64,000 bases of DNA from positions 2,914,001 through 2,978,000 of the forward strand of contig OZ220687.1 of the NCBI GenBank assembly GCA_965116465.1. Reading direction: 5' to 3'. The position numbers and the translations under genes are program-made. Every line of letters starts with the position of its first letter. Positions within the stretch are counted from its first letter, which is position 1. The notes beneath the pieces are model-generated. The model was not told the DNA's origin and searched no databases. It worked only from the letters and a program-made list of their open reading frames with translations. Positions 1 through 7,433 of the stretch are shown here, piece by piece. The DNA is from VXNF01 sp965116465 (GTDB lineage Bacteria > Actinomycetota > Acidimicrobiia > Acidimicrobiales > CATQHL01).

Positions 1-454
1 GGAAGTAGGCGACCTGCCCCATGAGATCGATCCGCAGCTCGGGATCCTCGATGCCCACGTGCACGTGGAGGCCCGAGATCACCATGCGCCGGGTCGTGTA
101 CTGCATGTCCTGCGCCAGGGCCCGGTATCGCTCGTTGTCGGTGAAGTGCTGCTGTTCCCACCTGGCGAAGGGGTGGGTGGATGCCGCGATGGGCGCCAGA
201 CCGAAGTCCTCGGCGGCCTCGGCCACCGCGATGCGCAGCAGTCCCACATCGGCGCGGAGGTGCCTGACGTCCTCGCAGACGACTGTTCCGATCTCGAGTT
301 GGGAGTCGAACAACTCCTGGCTCACCACGCCGTGACGGAGGTCGGCGACCCTCTCCATCAGGCCGGGCGGCTGCGCCACCAGGTCGCCGGTGTCCTGCTC
401 GACGATGAGGTACTCCTCCTCGATTCCCATCGTCCACGAGGGTTCTGCGTGCAT
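1..454 (-). CDS. Carboxylate-amine ligase, GCS2/YbdK-like (C-terminal part beyond window)
   Basis: Read leftward from ATG at 454, the frame is open to the window edge and gives about 151 residues, the N-terminal part of a protein usually near 370 residues. Residues 9-18 read MGIEEEYLIV, the hallmark start of the glutamate-cysteine ligase type 2 family (glutamine-synthetase-like fold), and SGLHVHVGIED near residue 130 is the second conserved block. The family joins glutamate or a related carboxylate to an amine with ATP; YbdK-like members have weak glutamate-cysteine ligase activity, and in actinobacteria some act in mycothiol- or ergothioneine-type metabolism. ATG at residue 9 is an alternative start. 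It is divergent from the enolase-superfamily gene, with 121 bases between. Family assignment is firm, the exact substrate is not. Confidence 0.9.
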   Translation of the reverse strand, partial: MHAEPSWTMGIEEEYLIVEQDTGDLVAQPPGLMERVADLRHGVVSQELFDSQLEIGTVVCEDVRHLRADVGLLRIAVAEAAEDFGLAPIAASTHPFARWEQQHFTDNERYRALAQDMQYTTRRMVISGLHVHVGIEDPELRIDLMGQVAYF

Positions 455-575
455 AGCGGGCGATCCTATTCCTCCCTGTGATGCACCTGGGGTTGCGCTC
501 CGGCGAGGTGTGTCCGGGCTGTCGATGCCGGGGCCACTCCTATACTTCCCCGAGCCGCTCGACAGGGAGAGCCCC

Positions 576-1682
576 GTGAAGATCGAACGAATCGAGGTCG
601 TGCCTCTCGTCGTGCCCCTGGCCGAGACTTTCCGGGGCTCCAACTACTCGATGTCCGAGCGGGCGACGCTTATCACCCGCGTGTACACCGACGAGGGAAT
701 CGTCGGCGAGGTCTACAACGGCGACGAGGTGCACACGCAGCACGAGATCGCCCGCATCATCACGACCGAGCTGCAGCCGGTGCTGCTCGGCCGCGACCCG
801 CTGCTGGTGGAGGACTGCTGGAGCGCCATGGAGCCGCTCACATTCGACATCCTGCGCGATCGCAAGCTGGTGATCATGGCCATCGCCTGCGTCGACAGCG
901 CCCTGTGGGACGTTGTGGGGAAGGCGGCGGACCTGCCGCTGTACCGCCTCTGGGGCGGCTACCGCGACGCCATGCCGATCATTGCGATCGGGGGCTATCA
1001 CGGGCGCTCGGACGACGAGTTGGCCGCCGAGATGCAGTACTACCGCGACATCGGCCTCGCCGGTTGCAAGACGAAGGTGGGCGGGCAGGCGCCGGAACTG
1101 GATGCGCACCGCTTCGAGGTGATGCGGGAGGCCGCCGGCGAGGGCTTCGTGCTCATGGCCGACGCCAACGGCGGCTACACCGTTGCCGAGGCGGTCCGCT
1201 TCGTGCGTCTCGTGGGTGCCGAGAACCTGCGCTGGTTCGAGGAGCCGGTGCGCTGGTTCAACGACACCCGGGGCATGCGCGACGTGCGCTACATGACCGG
1301 CGTGCCGGTGGCCGCCGGCCAGAGCGAGCTGTCACGCAAGGGGGCGGGCGAGTTGATGGCGGCCGGCGCCATCGACGTCTGCAACTTCGACGCCTCCTGG
1401 AGCGGCGGGCCCACCGAGTGGCGCCGCGTGGCCGGCATGGCCGCCATCCACGGCGTCGAGGTCGGCCACCACGAGGAGCCGCAGATCTCGGCCCACCTGC
1501 TGGCCTCCATCCCACACGGCACCTACGTGGAGTGCTTCCACCCGGACCGGGACCCGCTGTTCTGGAACCTCATGGCCAACCGCCCGGAGATCCGCGACGG
1601 CACGTACCCGCTGCCCCAGGGCCCGGGCTGGGGTATCGAACTCAACGCCGACTATGTGGAGCGTTACCGCGCCGACCGCTAG
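576..1682 (+). CDS. Mandelate racemase/muconate lactonizing enzyme family protein (enolase superfamily sugar-acid dehydratase)
   Basis: A 368-residue enolase-superfamily enzyme. The GTG at 576 is chosen because a purine-rich ribosome site (cagggaga) lies just upstream and the protein then begins MKIERIEVVPL, the usual start of the family; the frame is open further upstream but without a sensible N-terminus. All mandelate-racemase-subgroup residues are visible: KTK at 165-167, Asp196 in ADANGGY, Glu222/223 in WFEEP, Glu251 in GQSE, Asp272 in NFDAS and His298/299 in GHHEEP. Such enzymes abstract the alpha-proton of a sugar acid, most often dehydrating an aldonate to a 2-keto-3-deoxy acid. With a rhamnose mutarotase, a sugar importer and a lactonase-like hydrolase next door, an L-rhamnonate or L-fuconate type substrate is a reasonable inference, not shown. 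Confidence 0.92.
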   Translation: MKIERIEVVPLVVPLAETFRGSNYSMSERATLITRVYTDEGIVGEVYNGDEVHTQHEIARIITTELQPVLLGRDPLLVEDCWSAMEPLTFDILRDRKLVIMAIACVDSALWDVVGKAADLPLYRLWGGYRDAMPIIAIGGYHGRSDDELAAEMQYYRDIGLAGCKTKVGGQAPELDAHRFEVMREAAGEGFVLMADANGGYTVAEAVRFVRLVGAENLRWFEEPVRWFNDTRGMRDVRYMTGVPVAAGQSELSRKGAGELMAAGAIDVCNFDASWSGGPTEWRRVAGMAAIHGVEVGHHEEPQISAHLLASIPHGTYVECFHPDRDPLFWNLMANRPEIRDGTYPLPQGPGWGIELNADYVERYRADR

Positions 1683-1694
1683 GAGCGCGTCGCC

Positions 1695-2009
1695 TCAGTC
1701 GAGGTGCCAGACCTCGGGGGCCTCGTAGAGGTTGCCGTCGTCGTCGGTGAGGCTGACGATGACCTCCTCGAACCACTTGGACCAGCGGGCATTCACCTCC
1801 GCGTCGCCGATGTTGGCGAAGGCGGTGTCCTTGTCGGGATGGCACTCCACGTAGGCGATGATCTGGGTGCCGCGGCGGAACAGCGTGTAGTTCTTGAGAC
1901 CCGAGTCCTGGATCAACTCCACCAACTCGGGCCAGATCTCGTCGTGGCGACGCTTGTACTCGTCCTCCATTCCCTCGTAGATCTCGAACGTGAAACAGAA
2001 CCGCTCCAT
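1695..2009 (-). CDS. rhaM: L-rhamnose mutarotase
   Basis: A 104-residue protein, the normal length for RhaM, which interconverts the alpha and beta anomers of L-rhamnose in the cytoplasm. The residues known to matter in the E. coli enzyme are at the same numbers: Tyr18 and His22 in EYKRRHDEIWP, and Trp76/Trp79 in ARWSKWF. It lies on the reverse strand, its stop 12 bases from the end of the enolase-superfamily gene, so the two are convergent. It is divergent from the substrate-binding lipoprotein, and the shared 231-base region between them carries the candidate promoter/operator. The nearby lactonase and dehydratase point to a non-phosphorylating deoxysugar pathway. The family also has members acting on fucose-like sugars, so the true substrate could be a related 6-deoxy sugar. 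Confidence 0.93.
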   Translation of the reverse strand: MERFCFTFEIYEGMEDEYKRRHDEIWPELVELIQDSGLKNYTLFRRGTQIIAYVECHPDKDTAFANIGDAEVNARWSKWFEEVIVSLTDDDGNLYEAPEVWHLD

Positions 2010-2095
2010 TTGTCCTCCAAGGGTTGCTCTCCGGGCAGGCGCCCCGGCCGGCGCCGCTGCGACGCTAACACCGGCTCGCTGGGGGCTGTGGCCCT

Positions 2096-2135
2096 CAAAC
2101 GATGGTTTGGACTAACGGGCCATCGCTCGTATGCT
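2096..2135 (+). promoter_or_regulatory. Candidate sigma-70-type promoter with overlapping palindromic operator for the sugar importer
   Basis: TTGGAC at 2107-2112 and TATGCT at 2130-2135 are 17 bases apart, a near-ideal vegetative promoter about 105 bases upstream of the lipoprotein start at 2241. The inverted repeat CAAAC-GATG-GTTTG (2096-2109) overlaps the -35 box, where a repressor would block initiation. No regulator gene adjoins. Supported by pattern only. Confidence 0.45.
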
Positions 2136-2240
2136 CTGCCCGCGCCCGTCTTGGCTTGGCCACGTCGCGGGCACGGACACATCCGATGACCGTCGGGCGC
2201 GTCAGATTCGACACAAACCCAGGAGAGGGAGATCAACAAA

Positions 2241-3578
2241 ATGAAAGCAATTCGACGATTGCTGGCGCTCGCATTCGTGCTGGCCCTCGTGGCGTCGGCG
2301 TGTGCCGGCGACGACGGGGACGACGGCGCCGACGCTGCCGCCCAGCAGGCGATTGCCGCCGCGGAGGCCGAGGCCGCCGCCGCGACGGCCGAGGCCGAAG
2401 CCGCTCGCCAGGAGGCCGCGCAGGCCGCGGCCGACGTGGAGGCCGCGCAGACCGAGGCCGCGGCCGCGCAGGCCGAGGCGGATGCCGCCCGGGCCGACGC
2501 GGATGCCGCCCGGGCCGAGGCGGAGGCCGCCGCCAGCGGTGACGCCGACGCGCAGGCCGCTGCGGAGGCTGCCAGGGCCGAGGCGGATGCCGCCATGGCC
2601 GAGGCGGAAGCTGCGCGCTCCGACGCTGACGCCGCCGCCACGGCGGCCCAGAGGGCCGAGGACGAGGCCGAGGCCGCGAGGGCAGCCGCCGCGGCAGCCG
2701 AGCGTCCCGCCTACAAGGTCGGTTACATCTCCCTCGGCGATCAGGTTCCGTTCGTGAAGCTGGTCTCCGACGGCATCAAGGAAGAGGCCGAGCGCCAGGG
2801 CGTCGAGCTGCTGTTCTGCGACTCCGAGATCGACGCCGGCAAGGCGCTGGAATGTGCCCAGACCTTCGAGGTCCAGGGCATCGAGGGCCTGCTGAACTTC
2901 CAGGTCTTCCAGGACTCCTCGCCGGAGATCTGCGCCGCCCTGCCCGAGGGCATCCCCGTGATCGCCATCGACATCATCCAGCCCCCGTGCCAGCTCTCCT
3001 TCATGGGCGCCAACAACCGCTACGCCGGCTGGCTCGGCGGCAGCGCCATGGGCGCGTACTTCAAGGAGAACTTCGACTGCGACTACACGGCGTACGTCTC
3101 GCTCGAGTCCACCGCCGCCGGCGCGGCCAACACTGACCGCATGGGCGGGTACCGCGACGGCTTCACCGAGCACTGCCCGATCATCAACGAGCGGGTCATG
3201 GACGGCGCCGACCGCACCGACCCGGCGCTCGAGCAACTCACCGACCTCCTGCCGGCGCTGCCGGGCGACCGCATCGCCGTGGTGGCCATCAACGAGGACG
3301 GCATCATCGGTGCCATCGCCGCGGCCCGCACGCTGGGACGTGACGGCGACCTCTACTACTCCGGCCAGGGCACGGATCCGAGCATCTGGTGCGAGGTCCA
3401 GAACAATCCGAACTACATCGCCTCGGTGGCCTACTTCCCCGAGCGGTACGGCACGATCCTGCTCCCGGCGATCATCAACGCCATCGAGGGCAACAGCATC
3501 GCCGGCCAGTTGTTCACGCCGCACCAGCAGATCACCTCGGAGAACATCGACCAGTACTACGAGGTCAGCGGCTGCTGA
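2241..3578 (+). CDS. Sugar ABC transporter substrate-binding lipoprotein with Ala/Glu-rich helical spacer
   Basis: A 445-residue periplasmic-binding-protein type 1 (ribose/galactose-like) component. The strong site aggagaggga ends 10 bases before ATG. Residues 1-20 are a lipoprotein signal ending VASAC, so Cys21 would be lipidated and the protein held on the outside of the membrane. Residues about 33-153 are almost only Ala, Glu, Asp, Arg and Gln in heptad-like blocks, expected to form a long helix or coiled coil; ordinary family members have a short linker here. The sugar-binding domain starts at about YKVGYIS (residue 157) and runs to the end (QITSENIDQYYEVSGC). It heads an operon with the ATPase (39-base gap) and permease. 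Substrate is inferred from neighbours to be a deoxysugar or its acid. Confidence 0.92.
   Translation: MKAIRRLLALAFVLALVASACAGDDGDDGADAAAQQAIAAAEAEAAAATAEAEAARQEAAQAAADVEAAQTEAAAAQAEADAARADADAARAEAEAAASGDADAQAAAEAARAEADAAMAEAEAARSDADAAATAAQRAEDEAEAARAAAAAAERPAYKVGYISLGDQVPFVKLVSDGIKEEAERQGVELLFCDSEIDAGKALECAQTFEVQGIEGLLNFQVFQDSSPEICAALPEGIPVIAIDIIQPPCQLSFMGANNRYAGWLGGSAMGAYFKENFDCDYTAYVSLESTAAGAANTDRMGGYRDGFTEHCPIINERVMDGADRTDPALEQLTDLLPALPGDRIAVVAINEDGIIGAIAAARTLGRDGDLYYSGQGTDPSIWCEVQNNPNYIASVAYFPERYGTILLPAIINAIEGNSIAGQLFTPHQQITSENIDQYYEVSGC
2475..2531 (+). repeat. 21-base tandem repeat inside the lipoprotein spacer
   Basis: Units at 2475-2495 and 2496-2516 differ by a single base (GAG versus GAC at the start) and a partial third unit follows. 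Each unit encodes a seven-residue block of the (E/D)ADAARA type, so the DNA repeat equals one helical heptad. This suggests the spacer lengthened by slippage or unequal recombination. Confidence 0.8.
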
Positions 3579-3617
3579 CAGGCTTCTGACCGATAGCGCC
3601 GCGAGCGATCGGACCGG

Positions 3618-5123
3618 ATGACGACGTCTCCGGAAGCGATCCTCGCGGCGCGCGGCATACGCAAGTCGTTCGGAGGCGTCGAGGTACTGCACGGTGTGGA
3701 CCTCGACGCCTCGGGCGGCTCGGTCCTGGCGCTGCTGGGGGAGAACGGCGCCGGCAAGTCGACGCTCGTCAAGATCGCCTCGGGGGTCTACACGGCTGAC
3801 GCGGGGTCGATCCTGGTCGGGGGCGACAGCTACGACAGCCTGACCTCGCGGGAGGCCCGCGAGCTGGGCATCGCCATCATCTCCCAGGAGTTCCAAGACG
3901 CCGCCACCCTCTCGGTGGCGGAGAACATCTCCATGGGAAGCCTGCCCGCCTCCCGGGGTTTCGTCCGCTGGGGCGAGGTGCGGCGCCGGGCCGTGGAGAT
4001 CCTGGAGGTGCTGGAGGTCGACATCGATCCCGACCGGATCGTGGGCGACCTGCGCCTCGGCGAGCGCCAGATCATCGAGATCGCCCGGGCGCTCAGCCGC
4101 GAGGCGCGGGTCCTCATCCTGGACGAGCCCACCGCGGCACTCAGCTTCCACGAGGCCGAGGTGCTGTTCGACTTCGTGCGGCGTCTCCGTGCCGACGGCG
4201 TGGCGATCGTCTACATCACGCACCGTCTCGACGAGGTGGAGCGCATCTCCGACCGCGTGCAGGTGCTGCGCGACGGCTCGACGGCGCTGGAGGCGCCGAC
4301 CGGCGAGGTGGACCGCCGCATGATGGTGGAGGCCATGATCGGCCGGCGGGCCAGCGCGTTGGGACGTCCCGAACCCGTCGGGAACGGCGACGACCGGCCC
4401 GTGCTGCGGTGGACCGGCGCCGGGTCCCTGGACTACTTCGACGACGTGAACCTGACGGTGGGTTCGAACGAGGTCGTGGCCCTCTACGGCAAGCTCGGTT
4501 CGGGGGCCAGCGAGGTCGCCGAGACGGCATTCGGCCTGCGTGCCGTCGACCGCGGCACGCTGCAGATCGGCGACGGCGACGTCGAGGCGCCGGAGCACCC
4601 CATCGGGGCCGTCAACACCGGGATCGGCTACCTGCCCGCCGAGCGCAAGACGGCGGGGGGATTCATGGTGCGCCCGGTGGCCGAGAACGTGGCCGTGGCG
4701 TCCTGGCAGCGGCTCGCCAAGTACGGCTTCTGGATCCGCAAGGCGACCGAGGCCGAGGCCTACCAGCGCTGGCACGAGAAGCTGTCGATCCGCTCCCGCA
4801 ACGACCCCCAGCAGATCATGGGCACGCTGTCCGGCGGCAACCAGCAGAAGGTCCTGCTGGCCCGCTGGCTGGAGAACCGGTCCGACGTGCTGGTGCTCGT
4901 GGAGCCCACCCGCGGCGTCGACGTGGGCGCCCGGGAGGACATCTACGAGGCACTGCGCGAGCTGTCCTCCAGCGGCGTCGGTGTGCTGGTGGTGACCTCC
5001 GACTACGAGGAGGCCTTCCAGGTGGCCGACAGGGTCTACGTCATGACCAAGGGCGCCATCGTGGCCGAGTTGGAGGGCGACGAGATCACGACCGGCGCGC
5101 TCCTGGAGTTGGCGGGCGGCTGA
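3618..5123 (+). CDS. Sugar ABC transporter ATP-binding protein (RbsA/MglA/XylG type, two ATPase domains)
   Basis: A 501-residue protein with two tandem ABC ATPase domains, as usual for monosaccharide importers of the CUT2 class. Domain 1 has Walker A GENGAGKST (near residue 42), the short signature LRLGERQIIEIARAL and Walker B LILDEPTAALS. Domain 2 has the degenerate P-loop YGKLGSGASE typical of this class, an intact LSGGNQQKVLLARWL signature and Walker B VLVLVEPTRGVDVG. It powers import through the permease encoded 59 bases downstream, with sugar delivered by the lipoprotein upstream. ATG at 3618 gives the expected N-terminus (EAILAARGIRKSFGGVEVL). Together these three genes form one complete transporter. 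Confidence 0.95.
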   Translation: MTTSPEAILAARGIRKSFGGVEVLHGVDLDASGGSVLALLGENGAGKSTLVKIASGVYTADAGSILVGGDSYDSLTSREARELGIAIISQEFQDAATLSVAENISMGSLPASRGFVRWGEVRRRAVEILEVLEVDIDPDRIVGDLRLGERQIIEIARALSREARVLILDEPTAALSFHEAEVLFDFVRRLRADGVAIVYITHRLDEVERISDRVQVLRDGSTALEAPTGEVDRRMMVEAMIGRRASALGRPEPVGNGDDRPVLRWTGAGSLDYFDDVNLTVGSNEVVALYGKLGSGASEVAETAFGLRAVDRGTLQIGDGDVEAPEHPIGAVNTGIGYLPAERKTAGGFMVRPVAENVAVASWQRLAKYGFWIRKATEAEAYQRWHEKLSIRSRNDPQQIMGTLSGGNQQKVLLARWLENRSDVLVLVEPTRGVDVGAREDIYEALRELSSSGVGVLVVTSDYEEAFQVADRVYVMTKGAIVAELEGDEITTGALLELAGG

Positions 5124-5182
5124 CGGCACGCGTCCCGATTACTGACATCGACTGACCGACATGTATCGCGGCCGGAGGAATC

Positions 5183-6301
5183 GTGGCTGAGGACAACACC
5201 AACGAGCAGAGCCACAGCGCTCCGCAGGACGAACGCACGGTACCCACGACCGCTGACGTCTTCGGGGGCCGCAGCCAGGAGAGCCCCGACGAGGCGGCGG
5301 GGCGCGTGGCGCGGATCATGGGGTCCCGCCCCAAGCTCGGCAACATCCAGGAGTCGCTGGCGCTGATCCTTGTGTTGGCGGGGCTGGTGATCTTCTTCGC
5401 CATCAAGTCCGAGTTCTTCTTCACCTACGACAACATCGTCAACATCCTCCAGACGATGGCGCCCGTCGGGATCATCGCCATGCCGGCGACCCTGCTGCTC
5501 GTGGCGGGCCAGGTGGACCTGTCGGTGGGATCGGGGGCCGGAATCGTCGGGATGATGGCCGCCATCTCCCAGACGGCCACCGATTCGACCATCACGACCT
5601 ACGGGCTGGGTCTCGGGGTCACGGAGGCGATCTTCATCGCCATCGCCACGATGTTCGTCGTCGGCGGCGTGAACAGCTTCTTCGTGACCGGCCTCGGGCT
5701 CAACTCGATCATCACGACGCTGGGAACCCTGGCGGTCTGGCGGGGTCTCACGAAGGTGCTGGGCGAGGGTCAGACGGTGCGCATGAACGAGTTCGGCGCC
5801 CTCGGGAGTTCGCGGCCGGTGGCCAACATCCCCCTCGGGGTGTTCATCTTCGCCGGGGTCGTGCTCCTGTTCGTGTGCATGCTGCGCTACACGACCTACG
5901 GCAGGGCGCTCTACGCCATCGGCGCCAGCCCCGAGGCGGCCCGTCTGGCCGGCATCAGGGTGCGCCGCTACATCTTCTACGGGTTCATCCTGTCGGGCCT
6001 CATGATCGGCCTGGCCGGGCTCATCCGCCTCTCGCAGGTGGGCTCGCAGTCGATCAACACGGGGCTCGGCTGGGAGTTGCAGGTGCTGACCGCCGTCATC
6101 CTGGGCGGCGCCAGTCTCTCCGGGGGCAGCGGCACCGTGCTGGGCACGGTGCTGGCTCTGCTCGTGATCGGCGTGCTGCGCAACGGGCTGATCCAGTTGA
6201 ACGTGCAGACCTTCTGGATCGAGGTGGCCCAGGGTGCACTGCTGCTCGGCGCCGTGACAGTCGACAGGATCCGGGTCCGCCTCGCCAGCACCGACACCTG
6301 A
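5183..6301 (+). CDS. Sugar ABC transporter permease (RbsC-like)
   Basis: A 372-residue membrane protein of the BPD_transp_2 family. GTG at 5183 is preceded by ggagga. The first ~55 residues are polar and longer than in RbsC; hydrophobic segments then start at LALILVLAGLVIFFAI and recur to the C-terminus, consistent with 8-10 membrane helices. The conserved block VAGQVDLSVGSGAG near residue 112 and AASPEAARLAGIRV near 250 (coupling helix that touches the ATPase) are diagnostic. It is the channel for the adjacent ATPase and lipoprotein. The extended polar N-terminus, rich in Glu and Gln, is unusual but a later start is not obvious. Confidence 0.94.
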   Translation: MAEDNTNEQSHSAPQDERTVPTTADVFGGRSQESPDEAAGRVARIMGSRPKLGNIQESLALILVLAGLVIFFAIKSEFFFTYDNIVNILQTMAPVGIIAMPATLLLVAGQVDLSVGSGAGIVGMMAAISQTATDSTITTYGLGLGVTEAIFIAIATMFVVGGVNSFFVTGLGLNSIITTLGTLAVWRGLTKVLGEGQTVRMNEFGALGSSRPVANIPLGVFIFAGVVLLFVCMLRYTTYGRALYAIGASPEAARLAGIRVRRYIFYGFILSGLMIGLAGLIRLSQVGSQSINTGLGWELQVLTAVILGGASLSGGSGTVLGTVLALLVIGVLRNGLIQLNVQTFWIEVAQGALLLGAVTVDRIRVRLASTDT

Positions 6302-6356
6302 CGGGTATCGTCCCGCACGACGCCGACGTTTTGACCCTTCTCGCAGGAGGTTCCCC

Positions 6357-7244
6357 ATGAGCAGCGACTTGGCCTTCGTGGATTCCCACATCCACTACTG
6401 GGACCGCCCGCATCCCCCGCTGGAGTGGGTGTGGCTGGAGGACGACTTCGTCCACCCGCAGCTCGGCGACATCCGGCCGCTGAAGGACATGAGGCGCTAC
6501 ACGCCCGATGAGTACCTCGCCGACATCGAGGGTTGCGGCGTCACCAAGGCGGTGCACGTGCAGGCCGCCATCGGCACGCCCGACCCGGTGGAGGAGACCC
6601 GCTGGCTCTCGGAGATGGCCGAGGCCACCGGCTGGCCGCACGGCATCACCGGCGACGCCCGCATGCAGCAACCCGACGTGGAGGGCACCATCGAGCGCCA
6701 CTGCGAGTTTCCGCTGTTCCGGGGGCTGCGGGACTTCGCCCAGGGCGACTACCTGGTGGATCCGGACTTCCACCGGGGCTACGCCCTGCTGGAGAAGTAC
6801 AACCTGGTCTACGACCTGGACTGCACCTGGGAGAACATGGGCAAGGCCGGTGCCCTGGCCAAGAAGTATCCCAACATCGTCATGATCCTCGACCACGCCG
6901 GCTTCCCGCAGGCCCTCGACGACGAGTACTTCGCCAACTGGCGGGCCGGTATGGCGACCATCGCCGAGGCCGAGAACTGCGTCATCAAGATCTCCGGGCT
7001 GGGCATGGGCCACGACATGGAGGGCATCGACTGGACCGTCGACTCCATCCGCCCCTGGGTGCTGGGCTGCATCGAGGCCTTCGGCGTGGAGCGCTCCTTC
7101 TTCGGCACCAACTGGCCGGTGGACAGGATGTACTCCAGCTATGCCACCCTCATCGCCGCCTACCGCGAGATCATCGCCGACTTCAGCCGCGACGAGCAGG
7201 AGGCCCTGTTCTCGAAGAACGCGGAGCGCGTCTACCGCATCTGA
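6357..7244 (+). CDS. Amidohydrolase family protein, L-fuconolactonase-like (COG3618 type)
   Basis: A 295-residue TIM-barrel hydrolase. A strong aggagg site lies 8 bases before ATG 6357. The metal-site motif DSHIHYWD puts His11 and His13 at the end of strand 1; LDHAGFP (near residue 180) and FGTNWPVDRMY (near 255) provide the later His and Asp. The family (PF04909, COG3618) hydrolyses sugar lactones such as L-fuconolactone or L-rhamnonolactone, and also 2-pyrone-4,6-dicarboxylate. Position as last gene of the importer operon, with an enolase-superfamily dehydratase nearby, favours a lactonase acting before the dehydratase. The dehydrogenase that would make the lactone is not recognised in this cluster. 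Confidence 0.87.
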   Translation: MSSDLAFVDSHIHYWDRPHPPLEWVWLEDDFVHPQLGDIRPLKDMRRYTPDEYLADIEGCGVTKAVHVQAAIGTPDPVEETRWLSEMAEATGWPHGITGDARMQQPDVEGTIERHCEFPLFRGLRDFAQGDYLVDPDFHRGYALLEKYNLVYDLDCTWENMGKAGALAKKYPNIVMILDHAGFPQALDDEYFANWRAGMATIAEAENCVIKISGLGMGHDMEGIDWTVDSIRPWVLGCIEAFGVERSFFGTNWPVDRMYSSYATLIAAYREIIADFSRDEQEALFSKNAERVYRI

Positions 7245-7393
7245 GCGCCCCCGCCGGGACCCGCGTGTATGGAGTCTGGCCACCTAAGGCCGCCGCTCGA
7301 CCGATTGGGCCGCCTACCGCCTGATTCGCTGCGGGTGTTCGTCGGCGGCTCGGCTGGGGGCGCTCGCCTCGAGCCTTGAACTGCCTGGACCCT

Positions 7394-7422
7394 TATTCAA
7401 GCTTTTGCTATATCCTTGAATA
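7394..7422. promoter_or_regulatory. Perfect inverted repeat (candidate operator) at the fic start
   Basis: TATTCAAG (7394-7401) and CTTGAATA (7415-7422) are perfect 8-base arms separated by 13 bases in an otherwise GC-rich region. The right arm abuts the ribosome site ggaggt of the Fic gene, so a bound dimer would cover its 5' leader. The Fic protein ends in a winged-helix-like domain, so autoregulation is plausible. Confidence 0.5.
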
Positions 7423-7433
7423 CGGAGGTTGGG

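Noticed and set aside
2202..5129. Very long reverse-strand open frame opposite the importer genes
   Set aside because: Antisense to three genes with full motifs; rich in His, Arg, Asp and Leu as expected of an antisense frame in GC-rich DNA.
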